Assembly (NCBI GenBank): GCA_001898405.1
Contig: MKTW01000002.1
Span: forward strand, 637,714-701,713
Length of the DNA: 64,000 nucleotides
DNA from: Sphingobacteriales bacterium 44-61
GTDB taxonomy: Bacteria > Bacteroidota > Bacteroidia > Chitinophagales > Chitinophagaceae
Reading direction: 5' to 3'
Shown: piece by piece, positions 53,303-60,525 of the stretch
Position numbering within the stretch: position 1 is the first letter of the stretch
Layout: the number at the start of each line of letters is the position of its first letter
Notes under the pieces: model-generated
Seen by the model: the letters and a program-made list of their open reading frames with translations, nothing else
What the model was told of the DNA's origin: nothing
The model's database searches: none
Position numbers and translations under genes: made by a program

Positions 53303-54562
53303 ATGATTCATCAACCGGACTATATTAAGTCCTTACTAAAAAAGCACATGGAGCGTACCGCTTCTGCAAATGAAGAAAAGATTTTAATGGCTGCCTGGGA
53401 ATTGTATGATAATGATGAATTGGCTGCCATGATAGCAGAAGTGGAAAAAACTGTCAACTATCCGCTCGTAAAGGATATTAAAGACTGGGAACCACTTGCG
53501 GGGGAAGTCATTAGAATGACTAAAGAAAAGCAGCGAGAAAAGAAAATGCAGCGATATGTATATGGAATGTATGTTGCCGCTTGCATTATACTTATTTTCG
53601 GTATCGTTAATTATTTTGTCGTTCAGAATGAAAAAAATGGCATGGCAAGCGTTGTGTGCAATGGCCTGCCGGGAGATAGTGATATTCCTACCGATGAATT
53701 TAGCTGCAGAGTTGTGCTAGACACTAACCAACAAATGACAATAGACCGCACCAAAATCGGCCAGGTATGGCGATTCGGAAGTATTGAATTGATCCAGGAA
53801 AAGCCGGGGGTTTTAGAATACAGAACACTTCCCTCTTCAAAAGCGGCTGATTCTGCCCGAGATAAATATCATGTCATCTCTACGTCTGCAAATCAGCAAT
53901 ATCAAATACTATTAATGGATGGAACGAAGGTCAGGCTAAATGCGATGACCGCTATTCGCATTCCTTTGTCGAATGCAGACAAAATGAGATTTGAGGTAAT
54001 AGCCGGTGAAGTTTTTATAGAAAGGAAGAGTAATAATATAACGTCCCTGATAGTAAAAACCAGGAACGGGGAAATGAAAGCTACTGCAAGTACGTTTAAT
54101 GTTAATGTAGGTTTAGGTGCTACTATTGCAGTTGCGGTCAGCGGTAATTTGATTGTAAAAGATACGGTCGGTCATGAAGCAAAACTAAATTCCTGTGATA
54201 TAGCCTCAATGGGAACAATTAAAATGAAAACAGGGAAACTCATAGACACTATGTTCATTGAAAGAAACAAAAATATAAATCAGTTGCTTGTTTGGAAAAA
54301 AGTGAATCGTGTATACTCCAATACACATTTGAGAGATTTTGTGGCAGATATAAGTATATGGTACGGTCTAAAATTTGAGAATCTAAATTGCTTACCCAAT
54401 AGGTATATAAAAGCGCAATTATGTTATAAGGCATCAATGGAAGATATGTTAGCGGTATTTCGGAAAAATGGGGTAGCCATTCATTTTAACGGCGGTGTAT
54501 TGACGTTCTGCGATCCCGCACCTAATCCGAAAGTTGTCCATACAGCTTATTTAGAACGATAA
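53303..54562 (+). CDS. FecR-family anti-sigma factor, second copy
   Basis: This 419-residue protein has a cytoplasmic helical part (~1-80; IKSLLKKHMERTASANEEKILMAAW), one membrane span (~90-110, YVAACIILIFGIVNYFV) and a periplasmic FecR domain (~195-300; QYQILLMDGTKVRLNAMTAIRIP, VIAGEVFIERK). A C-terminal domain follows (~330-400, LRDFVADISIWYGLKFENLN). It should regulate the adjacent sigma factor. No TonB receptor follows. The next genes encode the exported transglutaminase-like/RHS-core set, which may be what the pair controls. Confidence 0.85.
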   Translation: MIHQPDYIKSLLKKHMERTASANEEKILMAAWELYDNDELAAMIAEVEKTVNYPLVKDIKDWEPLAGEVIRMTKEKQREKKMQRYVYGMYVAACIILIFGIVNYFVVQNEKNGMASVVCNGLPGDSDIPTDEFSCRVVLDTNQQMTIDRTKIGQVWRFGSIELIQEKPGVLEYRTLPSSKAADSARDKYHVISTSANQQYQILLMDGTKVRLNAMTAIRIPLSNADKMRFEVIAGEVFIERKSNNITSLIVKTRNGEMKATASTFNVNVGLGATIAVAVSGNLIVKDTVGHEAKLNSCDIASMGTIKMKTGKLIDTMFIERNKNINQLLVWKKVNRVYSNTHLRDFVADISIWYGLKFENLNCLPNRYIKAQLCYKASMEDMLAVFRKNGVAIHFNGGVLTFCDPAPNPKVVHTAYLER

Positions 54563-54637
54563 GATAGAATTATATGCAAAGAAGGTGAAACTAGTTATTT
54601 CGTGGAAGCATCATTTATGAAAATAGCTTACTTGAAT

Positions 54638-54673
54638 GAGGGTGTCTCAAAAGTATGAGGCAGCCTCTTTTTA
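54638..54673 (+). terminator. Terminator-like hairpin after fecR copy 2
   Basis: GAGGGTGTCTCA (54638-54649) pairs with TGAGGCAGCCTC (54656-54667), with two imperfect positions, then a T run. Similar GAGGC-TGTCTCAAAA hairpins occur at ends of some insertion sequences, so it could also be an IS scar. Confidence 0.55.
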
Positions 54674-54878
54674 TTCGGGTCCCTGATGGAGACTATAAGT
54701 CGTTTAGGCGATTCTCAAAGCCTTCATTTATTTTTGATACAACCTCATTTCTTTAGGGATATGTCAAGTCAATGTTGAATTACTTAAAAGTGCTATAGTA
54801 ATTCGCAAGAGAACGGAGTTTTTATTCACTTTTTAAGAGAATTATTCATTTTCAACGGTTAATAAACAGTTAGAACAA

Positions 54879-54898
54879 AAGATATTTGACAATATCTT
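54879..54898. promoter_or_regulatory. Inverted repeat upstream of the secreted cassette
   Basis: AAGATATT (54879-54886), TGAC, AATATCTT (54891-54898) is a perfect 8-bp inverted repeat, 19 bases before the first ATG of the cassette. It could be an operator. Its position leaves little room for a promoter downstream. Confidence 0.4.
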
Positions 54899-54917
54899 AT
54901 ATTTAATTCACCTAATT

Positions 54918-56417
54918 ATGAAAAAGCAATCCCTATTCTTTAAAAAAGGTAGTATTCCTCACACTTGCTATTTTCAGGCCGTATATCTTAATACGGTCAA
55001 ATTAATTTTCTTGTTTGTTATACAATCTCACCTATTGTCAGCACAGGTTACTGTTAGGTACGAAATTTTTAACCGAGCACCGCTGCCGCAAATCGAAATT
55101 CCGACAGTACAGTTTCAGTCCTTTCAACCTCTAAACACAATCAATTCTGCTGGAAATATAAATCCAAATTTTACAAATAATACTCCTTCTATCAGTTTCA
55201 ATAGAATGAGCATTAAAATACAGGAACAAAACCAGCAGGTATTGCAACAGCATGAGGCTATTATGAATGGTGGCGGAAGTCAAAGGAACGCTATTTTGGA
55301 GGATATAAGAAACGATGTCAGGGAAATGCAGTACGGACATGAGTATAGAGAATGGCTTACGAAAACAAAATACTATCGTGAAGCATACGAAGACCTTTTA
55401 CAATTGAACCCCGACAGTTTTTCAATAACAAATGCAGTTTATCTCGTAGAAAATGCGTGGTATGAAGGGAAATACTCTTTTAGCTCACTTAAGAGTAGGT
55501 TACAATTAGAAGCGAAAATTATTAAACAGCAACTACACAATGAGAAAGTGAATCCCAATAATACCCTTGCCTTGAACTACGGAATACAAAAACGTTTCAA
55601 GACTGGCGGGCAGTATTATGACCCAAAGAAAAAACAAACACTAGCTATAAAGCCATTTAAGTATGATTTTGAAGATTATAAAGGCGAAAAGGATTATTCC
55701 AAAATGTTTGCCCTAAAAATGCTGGGAACGGGTAAAGGGCAGTGTCACTCCATGCCGCTTCTATATCTTATGATTGCAGAAGAACTGGGAGCAAAAGCGT
55801 GGTTATCCCTTGCCCCTGAACATTCATTTATTCGATTTATGGATGCGAATAATAACCTGCTGAATTTTGAAACGACGAATAGTAATTTAGTTTCTACTAC
55901 ATGGCTGCATCAATCCGGTTACATTAACGCTGCTGCTATAAAAAACAAAATCTATCTAGATACGCTTTCCCAACGCCAGCTATATGCTCAATGCATGGCA
56001 GATTTACTACTGGGCTATTTAAGCAAATTTCAATATGACGGGTTCGCTGAAACGATGCGTCAAAAGATATTACAGCTTAATCCTCAAAATATGACAGCCA
56101 TGCTTTTAGATGCCAAACTAAAAACAAATATGGCTCTTCATAAGATTAATGCAGCAGGCCGACCGTTGGAGAAGGATTTACATAACTATCCCGACGCTTA
56201 CCTGGCATATTTACTCATGCAACAATCTTATGATACAGTTGATGGATTAGGGTTTCAGGATATGCCGGCCGAAGCCTATCAGCGATGGCTAAAATCGGTG
56301 GACCAGGAAAAGAAAAAACAAGAAAACATTGAATTGCAGCAACGGATTCAAAGGGAGATTAAGCAACAGAAACAGTATATCCCGAAATCTACAATTGTTG
56401 ACAGACCCAGGGGATAA
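54918..56417 (+). CDS. Exported transglutaminase-like (SirB1/Transglut_core2-type) protein, copy 1
   Basis: This 499-residue protein has a long signal peptide (~1-43, LLSAQ). A variable region (~44-180) is followed by a helical part, then a core with GKGQCHSMPLLYLMIAEELGA (Cys276) and LAPEHSFIRF (His302). The Cys-to-His spacing of 26 and the pattern GxC-S--LLYL--AE-LG--------P-H match the Transglut_core2/SirB1 superfamily, where Cys and His are catalytic or remnant. The C-terminal part (~380-490) is TPR-like and helical (LQLNPQNMTAMLLDAKL), ending in a Lys/Gln-rich helix. A paralogue lies at 57996-59069. It should act outside the inner membrane. Activity on protein cross-links or as a cysteine protease is inferred. 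Confidence 0.65.
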   Translation: MKKQSLFFKKGSIPHTCYFQAVYLNTVKLIFLFVIQSHLLSAQVTVRYEIFNRAPLPQIEIPTVQFQSFQPLNTINSAGNINPNFTNNTPSISFNRMSIKIQEQNQQVLQQHEAIMNGGGSQRNAILEDIRNDVREMQYGHEYREWLTKTKYYREAYEDLLQLNPDSFSITNAVYLVENAWYEGKYSFSSLKSRLQLEAKIIKQQLHNEKVNPNNTLALNYGIQKRFKTGGQYYDPKKKQTLAIKPFKYDFEDYKGEKDYSKMFALKMLGTGKGQCHSMPLLYLMIAEELGAKAWLSLAPEHSFIRFMDANNNLLNFETTNSNLVSTTWLHQSGYINAAAIKNKIYLDTLSQRQLYAQCMADLLLGYLSKFQYDGFAETMRQKILQLNPQNMTAMLLDAKLKTNMALHKINAAGRPLEKDLHNYPDAYLAYLLMQQSYDTVDGLGFQDMPAEAYQRWLKSVDQEKKKQENIELQQRIQREIKQQKQYIPKSTIVDRPRG

Positions 56418-56444
56418 CCATTAAATTAGTTAAATTGATTTCTT

Positions 56445-57503
56445 ATGAATCGAATATTTTTTAGTTTCAGTTTATCAGCTCTTATGTTACTGGCTTTTAA
56501 GGCTAGTGCGCAAAGAAAGGATAAGGAGTATAACCCTTTTGAATCAATTGGAAAAAAGGGGAAAGTTGTTAGTGCGTATGGAGGGCGTTTTATCGAAGTA
56601 TTCGATACGGATAGTATTCAACGTATAGGATCAGTGTTATTTAATATCTATCAAAAAAAGATCGTCATACTCCTTGAACCTGATAGTGTGTTTATTAAAA
56701 CATCGGACAATACTGGCGCCAGTCGCTGGTATAGTGTAGATCCCCTGGCAGATCGATTTACTAGCTTTAGTCCCTATAATTTTGCTCTAAACAACCCAAT
56801 ACTTTTTAATGACCCGGATGGTAGAGCTGCCCGTCCTTTTGGTGATTTCTATGACCAGCAAGGCAATAAAATCGGTACAGACGGAAAAAACGATCAAAAG
56901 CTTTATGTAGTAACTGATGCAAAAGAAGTTGCGGCGGCGCAGAAGACGACAGCAAAAGGTCAGAAATTGGATGCAGATAAAATGACTTCAGAAGTTTTAC
57001 TTGCCAGCAACCATGTAAGGTCAGAAATGGGTGAAGCGGTAGACGCATCTAATAAACCATCGGTCAAAGCTGGCGATAAAACAGGAGGTTATCATGAAGA
57101 AGGAGGATATTATGGCAAAAATGCAAAGGGGGATGAAATAGTTATTGACGCTAATCCAGGAGGGGCTTATGTAAAAGGCACATCTGGAGCATCAATAGAT
57201 CCCACAACTCCCGGCGATCAATATGCAAACCAAGCGGCATGGAGGGCACAGGATAAAAAGGAAGGGACATTTCATGTTCATTTTAGTGGCGCTGCTGATC
57301 CTGGGTATGTTTTTCAAATGTCTCCCAGTGGTGCGGATTTAAGGAATAGTGTAACCAGAGTAACGACTGAAGGGATGACAGGTAATCACTATGTTTTGGG
57401 AGCAGGTAATAACACGGTATACGTATATAAACCTGTAAATGGTGTCGGAACTGTGATAGCTACCTTTCCGTTGGACAAATTTGTAATCATTCAAGTAAAA
57501 TAA
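56445..57503 (+). CDS. Solo RHS-core secreted protein with possible JAB-like toxin domain
   Basis: This 352-residue protein has a signal peptide (1-23, KASAQ). Residues ~30-85 carry a conserved-looking NPFESIGKKGKVV...FDTDSIQRIGSVLFN block. The RHS-core signature follows at 94-127 (RWYSVDPLADRF, SPYNFALNNPILF, NDPDGR), without any upstream YD repeats. After this shared part the sequence diverges, as in polymorphic toxins. The C-terminus (~210-352) has YHEEGG (Glu217-Glu218), then HVH (277-279) and SPSGAD (Ser295, Asp298), which resembles a JAMM/JAB metal motif; the His-to-Ser gap is longer than usual. It may be a secreted effector. The small lipoprotein 2 bases downstream could be its immunity protein. 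Orphan RHS-core proteins of this size are common in Bacteroidota. Confidence 0.65.
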   Translation: MNRIFFSFSLSALMLLAFKASAQRKDKEYNPFESIGKKGKVVSAYGGRFIEVFDTDSIQRIGSVLFNIYQKKIVILLEPDSVFIKTSDNTGASRWYSVDPLADRFTSFSPYNFALNNPILFNDPDGRAARPFGDFYDQQGNKIGTDGKNDQKLYVVTDAKEVAAAQKTTAKGQKLDADKMTSEVLLASNHVRSEMGEAVDASNKPSVKAGDKTGGYHEEGGYYGKNAKGDEIVIDANPGGAYVKGTSGASIDPTTPGDQYANQAAWRAQDKKEGTFHVHFSGAADPGYVFQMSPSGADLRNSVTRVTTEGMTGNHYVLGAGNNTVYVYKPVNGVGTVIATFPLDKFVIIQVK

Positions 57504-57505
57504 CT

Positions 57506-57994
57506 ATGAGATCAGCACTACATATACTTACTATCTTACTGATTGGCTGTCATGGTACGGCTAACCAAGCCCCCACTGCGGATGGTATCAGTGATTCCAA
57601 GAAAATCACGGTGAGTTTTACAATAGATGATTCATTGATAAACATTAAGGATAAGTTTCAAGTAGCCATTTCAAATGGCAATACATCTGAAAAGGCTATT
57701 GTAAAAGGTAATGAAATTTCCCTTCCAGAGCTTAAAACCGATACAGGATATACAATAATCTTTAAATATGCAGATGTTTCGTTATCATTCAAAAGGGTTA
57801 CAAAGAAAATGATAGTAACAAGTCAGGATATGGAATGGAAATTTGGCATTGATAATCGTCCATTCAATAATTTATTGGGATTGCTTTCAACCCAGGAGTT
57901 CAATACAGATAAAAAGACCAGGCAGCTTCAATATTTAACGTTTGATCCGCAGGAGCATGGAGATGGTATTTCAGCAGTAAATAAAATTGAATAA
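57506..57994 (+). CDS. Small lipoprotein, candidate immunity protein
   Basis: This 162-residue protein has a short lipobox (LLIGC, Cys15). The mature part is beta-rich (KKITVSFTIDDSLINI, YTIIFKYADVSLSFKRV) like small Ig-like or DUF4369-like domains of Bacteroidota lipoproteins. It begins 2 bases after the RHS-core gene and ends 1 base before the next start, so it is tightly coupled to both. The placement after a toxin-like gene suggests protection from it; this is inference. It has no enzymatic motif. Confidence 0.55.
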   Translation: MRSALHILTILLIGCHGTANQAPTADGISDSKKITVSFTIDDSLINIKDKFQVAISNGNTSEKAIVKGNEISLPELKTDTGYTIIFKYADVSLSFKRVTKKMIVTSQDMEWKFGIDNRPFNNLLGLLSTQEFNTDKKTRQLQYLTFDPQEHGDGISAVNKIE

Positions 57995-57995
57995 G

Positions 57996-59069
57996 ATGAG
58001 GATCAAAGCTGTTTTAGTTTTTTGTTTTGTAGCTTTCACAATAAAAGCTGAAGCACAGACTAACATTTTACAGAGATATACTGCGGCTTACAAACAATTA
58101 GATGAAAGATTGAAAAGTCCTTATATGGGATTGTTTAAAGAGGCTGTTTTTTTAACTGAAAATACCTTTTGGGGAGATACATTAAGCCGGGCAGATTTTG
58201 AAGGAGAGATAGCAATTCTCACTGTGATGGCAAACGGATACATACAGGCTAACCCGCAAAAGGATTACAAACTTTCGGACAGTTTAAATTTCAGCAAAAA
58301 TTATGCTTTGTACAAATTACTGGCGGATACAATCACCATCCAACTCCCTGATGGTCGTATAGCTACCACTCTGCCTTACAAGTATGATTTTTTTGATTTT
58401 TTTGGTCGAGAAGCATGGAGCAATATGTTTGTTTCAAAGCTATTCAAGACCCATAAAGGGAATTGCCACAGCTTACCCTATTTATATAAAATCTTAGCAG
58501 ACGAACTGGAAGCTACCTGCTGGTTGGGCCTTGCACCAAATCATATTTATATAAAAAACCGATGTAGAAAAACTGGATGGTATAATACTGAACTCACCAG
58601 CGGTACTTTCCCGATTGATGCGTGGGTAACGGCCTCCGGGTATATACCCTTGCAAGCGATTCAGAACGGGATTTATATGGATACATTAAGTAACCAGCAG
58701 GCGGTTGCTTTGTGTGTGCTTGATCTGGCAAAAGGATATGAGTTTCAAACAAAAAATTATTATGACGGCTTTATTCTTAAATGCTGTGATCTTGTACTAC
58801 AATATCATCCGCTAAACGTTCAGGCTATGTTATTGAAAGCAGAAACTTTGAAACGGAACTACCAAAGGGAAAAAGAAGCAAAGAACGAGGAGGCGGCAAA
58901 TTCATACAAGCAGATGGAGGCATTGTACACAAAACTATTTGAACTTGGCTATAGAGAAATGCCTGAATCGATGTATCTACAATGGCTGAAAAGCATAGAA
59001 CAGGAAAAAGCGAAGTATCAGAATAAAGCAATTACAAATGATACTCCTGTTAAGAAAAAAGCCTTTTAA
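57996..59069 (+). CDS. Exported transglutaminase-like (SirB1/Transglut_core2-type) protein, copy 2
   Basis: From ATG 57996 the protein has 357 residues: signal peptide (1-~21, KAEAQ), a helical N-terminal part (~22-140), then the core with KGNCHSLPYLYKILADELEA (Cys157) and LAPNHIYIK (His183). The Cys-His distance is again 26. The following DAWVTASGYIPLQAIQNGIYMDTLS aligns with copy 1, as do the TPR-like helices near the end (LQYHPLNVQAMLLKAE). It is shorter at the N-terminus than copy 1. It is the last gene of the cassette. A TTG at 57987 in the same frame would overlap the previous gene and is less likely. Confidence 0.65.
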   Translation: MRIKAVLVFCFVAFTIKAEAQTNILQRYTAAYKQLDERLKSPYMGLFKEAVFLTENTFWGDTLSRADFEGEIAILTVMANGYIQANPQKDYKLSDSLNFSKNYALYKLLADTITIQLPDGRIATTLPYKYDFFDFFGREAWSNMFVSKLFKTHKGNCHSLPYLYKILADELEATCWLGLAPNHIYIKNRCRKTGWYNTELTSGTFPIDAWVTASGYIPLQAIQNGIYMDTLSNQQAVALCVLDLAKGYEFQTKNYYDGFILKCCDLVLQYHPLNVQAMLLKAETLKRNYQREKEAKNEEAANSYKQMEALYTKLFELGYREMPESMYLQWLKSIEQEKAKYQNKAITNDTPVKKKAF

Positions 59070-59222
59070 ATAAAACATGCTTTGGGCACAGGCGATGGCC
59101 CTACTATTTAGCTTTTGTTGTGTATTCTAAGATCAAACCAAATATTTTTTCACTTTTTTTAGACCAGCAACTTCCCTGTATCATCCTCGGTTGCGACGAA
59201 CTTTATTTTGCTTCGGAATATG

Positions 59223-59246
59223 TTGATCAAAATTAATTTTGATCAA
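59223..59246. promoter_or_regulatory. 24-bp perfect palindrome upstream of arsR
   Basis: The two 12-base arms TTGATCAAAATT and AATTTTGATCAA form an uninterrupted palindrome that ends 30 bases before the arsR start. It is separate from the ArsR-type sites described next and may be another operator or the folded start of the leader. Confidence 0.55.
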
Positions 59247-59256
59247 TCAGATATCA

Positions 59257-59272
59257 ATTGTAATATTGCGAT
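59257..59272. promoter_or_regulatory. ArsR operator candidate 1
   Basis: ATTGTAATATTGCGAT at 59257-59272 is the inverse complement, with one mismatch, of the site at 59625-59640. It lies 4 bases before the arsR ATG, so ArsR bound here would shut its own gene. ArsR-type repressors bind A+T-rich imperfect palindromes of this kind. Confidence 0.65.
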
Positions 59273-59276
59273 AAAT

Positions 59277-59606
59277 ATGGGGTTAACAAAATCAGAAATA
59301 TTTACCGAAAAGCAGAACAGACTGGCCCAAATGATGAAAGCATTGGGGCATCCGGCCCGTATTGCCATTATAGAGTATTTGATTAAATCGCAGGCATGTG
59401 TGTGTGGTGATCTCGTAGAAGAGTTAGGATTAGCACAGGCAACTACCAGTCAACACTTGAAAGAGTTAAAGAAGGTTGGCTTAATACAAGGAACGATTGA
59501 AGGCACCAGTATTTGCTATTGTATTAATGGCCAGGTATGGAGCCAGTATAAATCTGTGTTTGAAGCATTCTTTATAAAGTATGTGAACAAGGAAGATTGC
59601 GGATAA
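59277..59606 (+). CDS. arsR: ArsR-family arsenic-responsive repressor
   Basis: This 109-residue protein has a winged-helix HTH (~18-85; KALGHPARIAIIEYL, LAQATTSQHLKELKKVGLI) and the As(III)-binding pair Cys41-Cys43 in ACVCGDLVEEL, the classic position in ArsR alpha3. A further Cys is near the C-terminus (EDCG). I chose ATG 59277: an earlier start at 59208 would put the palindrome and the operator candidate inside the gene. It should repress the arsenic operon until arsenite binds. The next gene is arsM, 51 bases away. Confidence 0.88.
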   Translation: MGLTKSEIFTEKQNRLAQMMKALGHPARIAIIEYLIKSQACVCGDLVEELGLAQATTSQHLKELKKVGLIQGTIEGTSICYCINGQVWSQYKSVFEAFFIKYVNKEDCG

Positions 59607-59610
59607 TTTT

Positions 59611-59640
59611 TTTGGGCATTATCCATCGTAATATTACAAT
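59611..59640 (+). promoter_or_regulatory. Promoter and ArsR operator candidate 2 before arsM
   Basis: TTTG (59611-59614), a 20-base spacer and TACAAT (59635-59640) form a Bacteroidota-like promoter. ATCGTAATATTACAAT (59625-59640), the inverted copy of operator 1, covers its -7 part. So arsM can be controlled by ArsR separately from arsR itself. Confidence 0.55.
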
Positions 59641-59657
59641 AAACAAAATAAAAAATT

Positions 59658-60503
59658 ATGCAAACGGAACAAGAATTAAAAGATATAGTAAGACAGAAAT
59701 ACAGTGAAATCGCTTTACAAGACAAAGAAATCAACGAATCATCCTGTTGTGGTTCGGGCTCTTGCAGCACCGAGGTTTATAACATCATGTCTGATGACTA
59801 TTCTAACCTGGAAGGCTATAATCCCGAGGCCGATCTGGGTCTGGGATGTGGGTTACCCACTCAATTTGCCAAAATCAAAAAGGGAGACACCGTTATTGAC
59901 CTGGGCAGCGGTGCCGGTAATGATGCTTTTATTGCAAGACATGAAACCGGGGAGAATGGTAAGGTAATCGGAATTGATTTTACACCAGCAATGATTGAAA
60001 AAGCAAGACACAATGCAGAGGTAAGAGGCTTTAACAATGTTGAGTTCAGACAGGGAGATATTGAGAAGATGCCTGTCGCAGCAAATACTGTTGATGTTGT
60101 TGTTAGTAATTGTGTGCTCAACCTGGTACCCAATAAGGATGCTGTAATAAAAGAAATCTTCAGAGTATTAAAACCCGGAGCGCATTTCTCCATTTCAGAT
60201 ATTGTATTGGAAGGGGTATTGCCGGACCAAATCAAGGAAGCTGCAGAAATGTATGCGGGGTGTGTTGCCGGGGCCATTCAGAAAGAAGTTTATCTCGAAC
60301 TAATAGAGTTGAACGGGTTTCAGAATATTATTGTTCAAAAGGATAGGCCGATCATTATTCCTAACGATATTTTGAGCCAATACCTAACTGTGGAACAAAT
60401 TGACTCCTTTAAACAATCGGGCACTGGTATTCGAAGCATTACTGTTTATGCAGAGAAACCTGCGGAAAAAACTGCCTGTTGTGAACCAGGTTGCTGTAAT
60501 TAA
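59658..60503 (+). CDS. arsM: Arsenite S-adenosylmethionine methyltransferase
   Basis: This 281-residue protein methylates As(III) to methylated, partly volatile arsenicals using SAM in the cytoplasm. It has the N-terminal Cys pair (ESSCCGSGSC), GLGCGLPTQFA, motif I IDLGSGAGNDAF, DVVVSNCVLNL with the conserved Cys, and YAGCVAGAI with a further conserved Cys; the last two and the CGLP Cys are the arsenic ligands. A Cys-rich tail (ACCEPGCC) is typical of many ArsM. It is the second gene of the ars operon. Confidence 0.93.
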   Translation: MQTEQELKDIVRQKYSEIALQDKEINESSCCGSGSCSTEVYNIMSDDYSNLEGYNPEADLGLGCGLPTQFAKIKKGDTVIDLGSGAGNDAFIARHETGENGKVIGIDFTPAMIEKARHNAEVRGFNNVEFRQGDIEKMPVAANTVDVVVSNCVLNLVPNKDAVIKEIFRVLKPGAHFSISDIVLEGVLPDQIKEAAEMYAGCVAGAIQKEVYLELIELNGFQNIIVQKDRPIIIPNDILSQYLTVEQIDSFKQSGTGIRSITVYAEKPAEKTACCEPGCCN

Positions 60504-60525
60504 TAAATCAATAAACCTTAGAAAT

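Larger units (their letters stand above)
54563..54917. other. Intergenic region between fecR copy 2 and the secreted cassette
   Basis: These 355 bases hold a terminator-like hairpin (54638-54673) and an inverted repeat (54879-54898) close to the next start. No gene is visible. The region presumably carries the promoter of the four-gene cassette. Confidence 0.6.

Noticed and set aside
59208..59276. Longer arsR start adding 23 residues
   Set aside because: The added part contains a perfect palindrome and an ArsR operator candidate, so it is better read as a control region.
60400..60525. Longer start for the ArsC-like protein
   Set aside because: It overlaps the end of arsM by over 100 bases and hides the signal sequence that begins at 60526.
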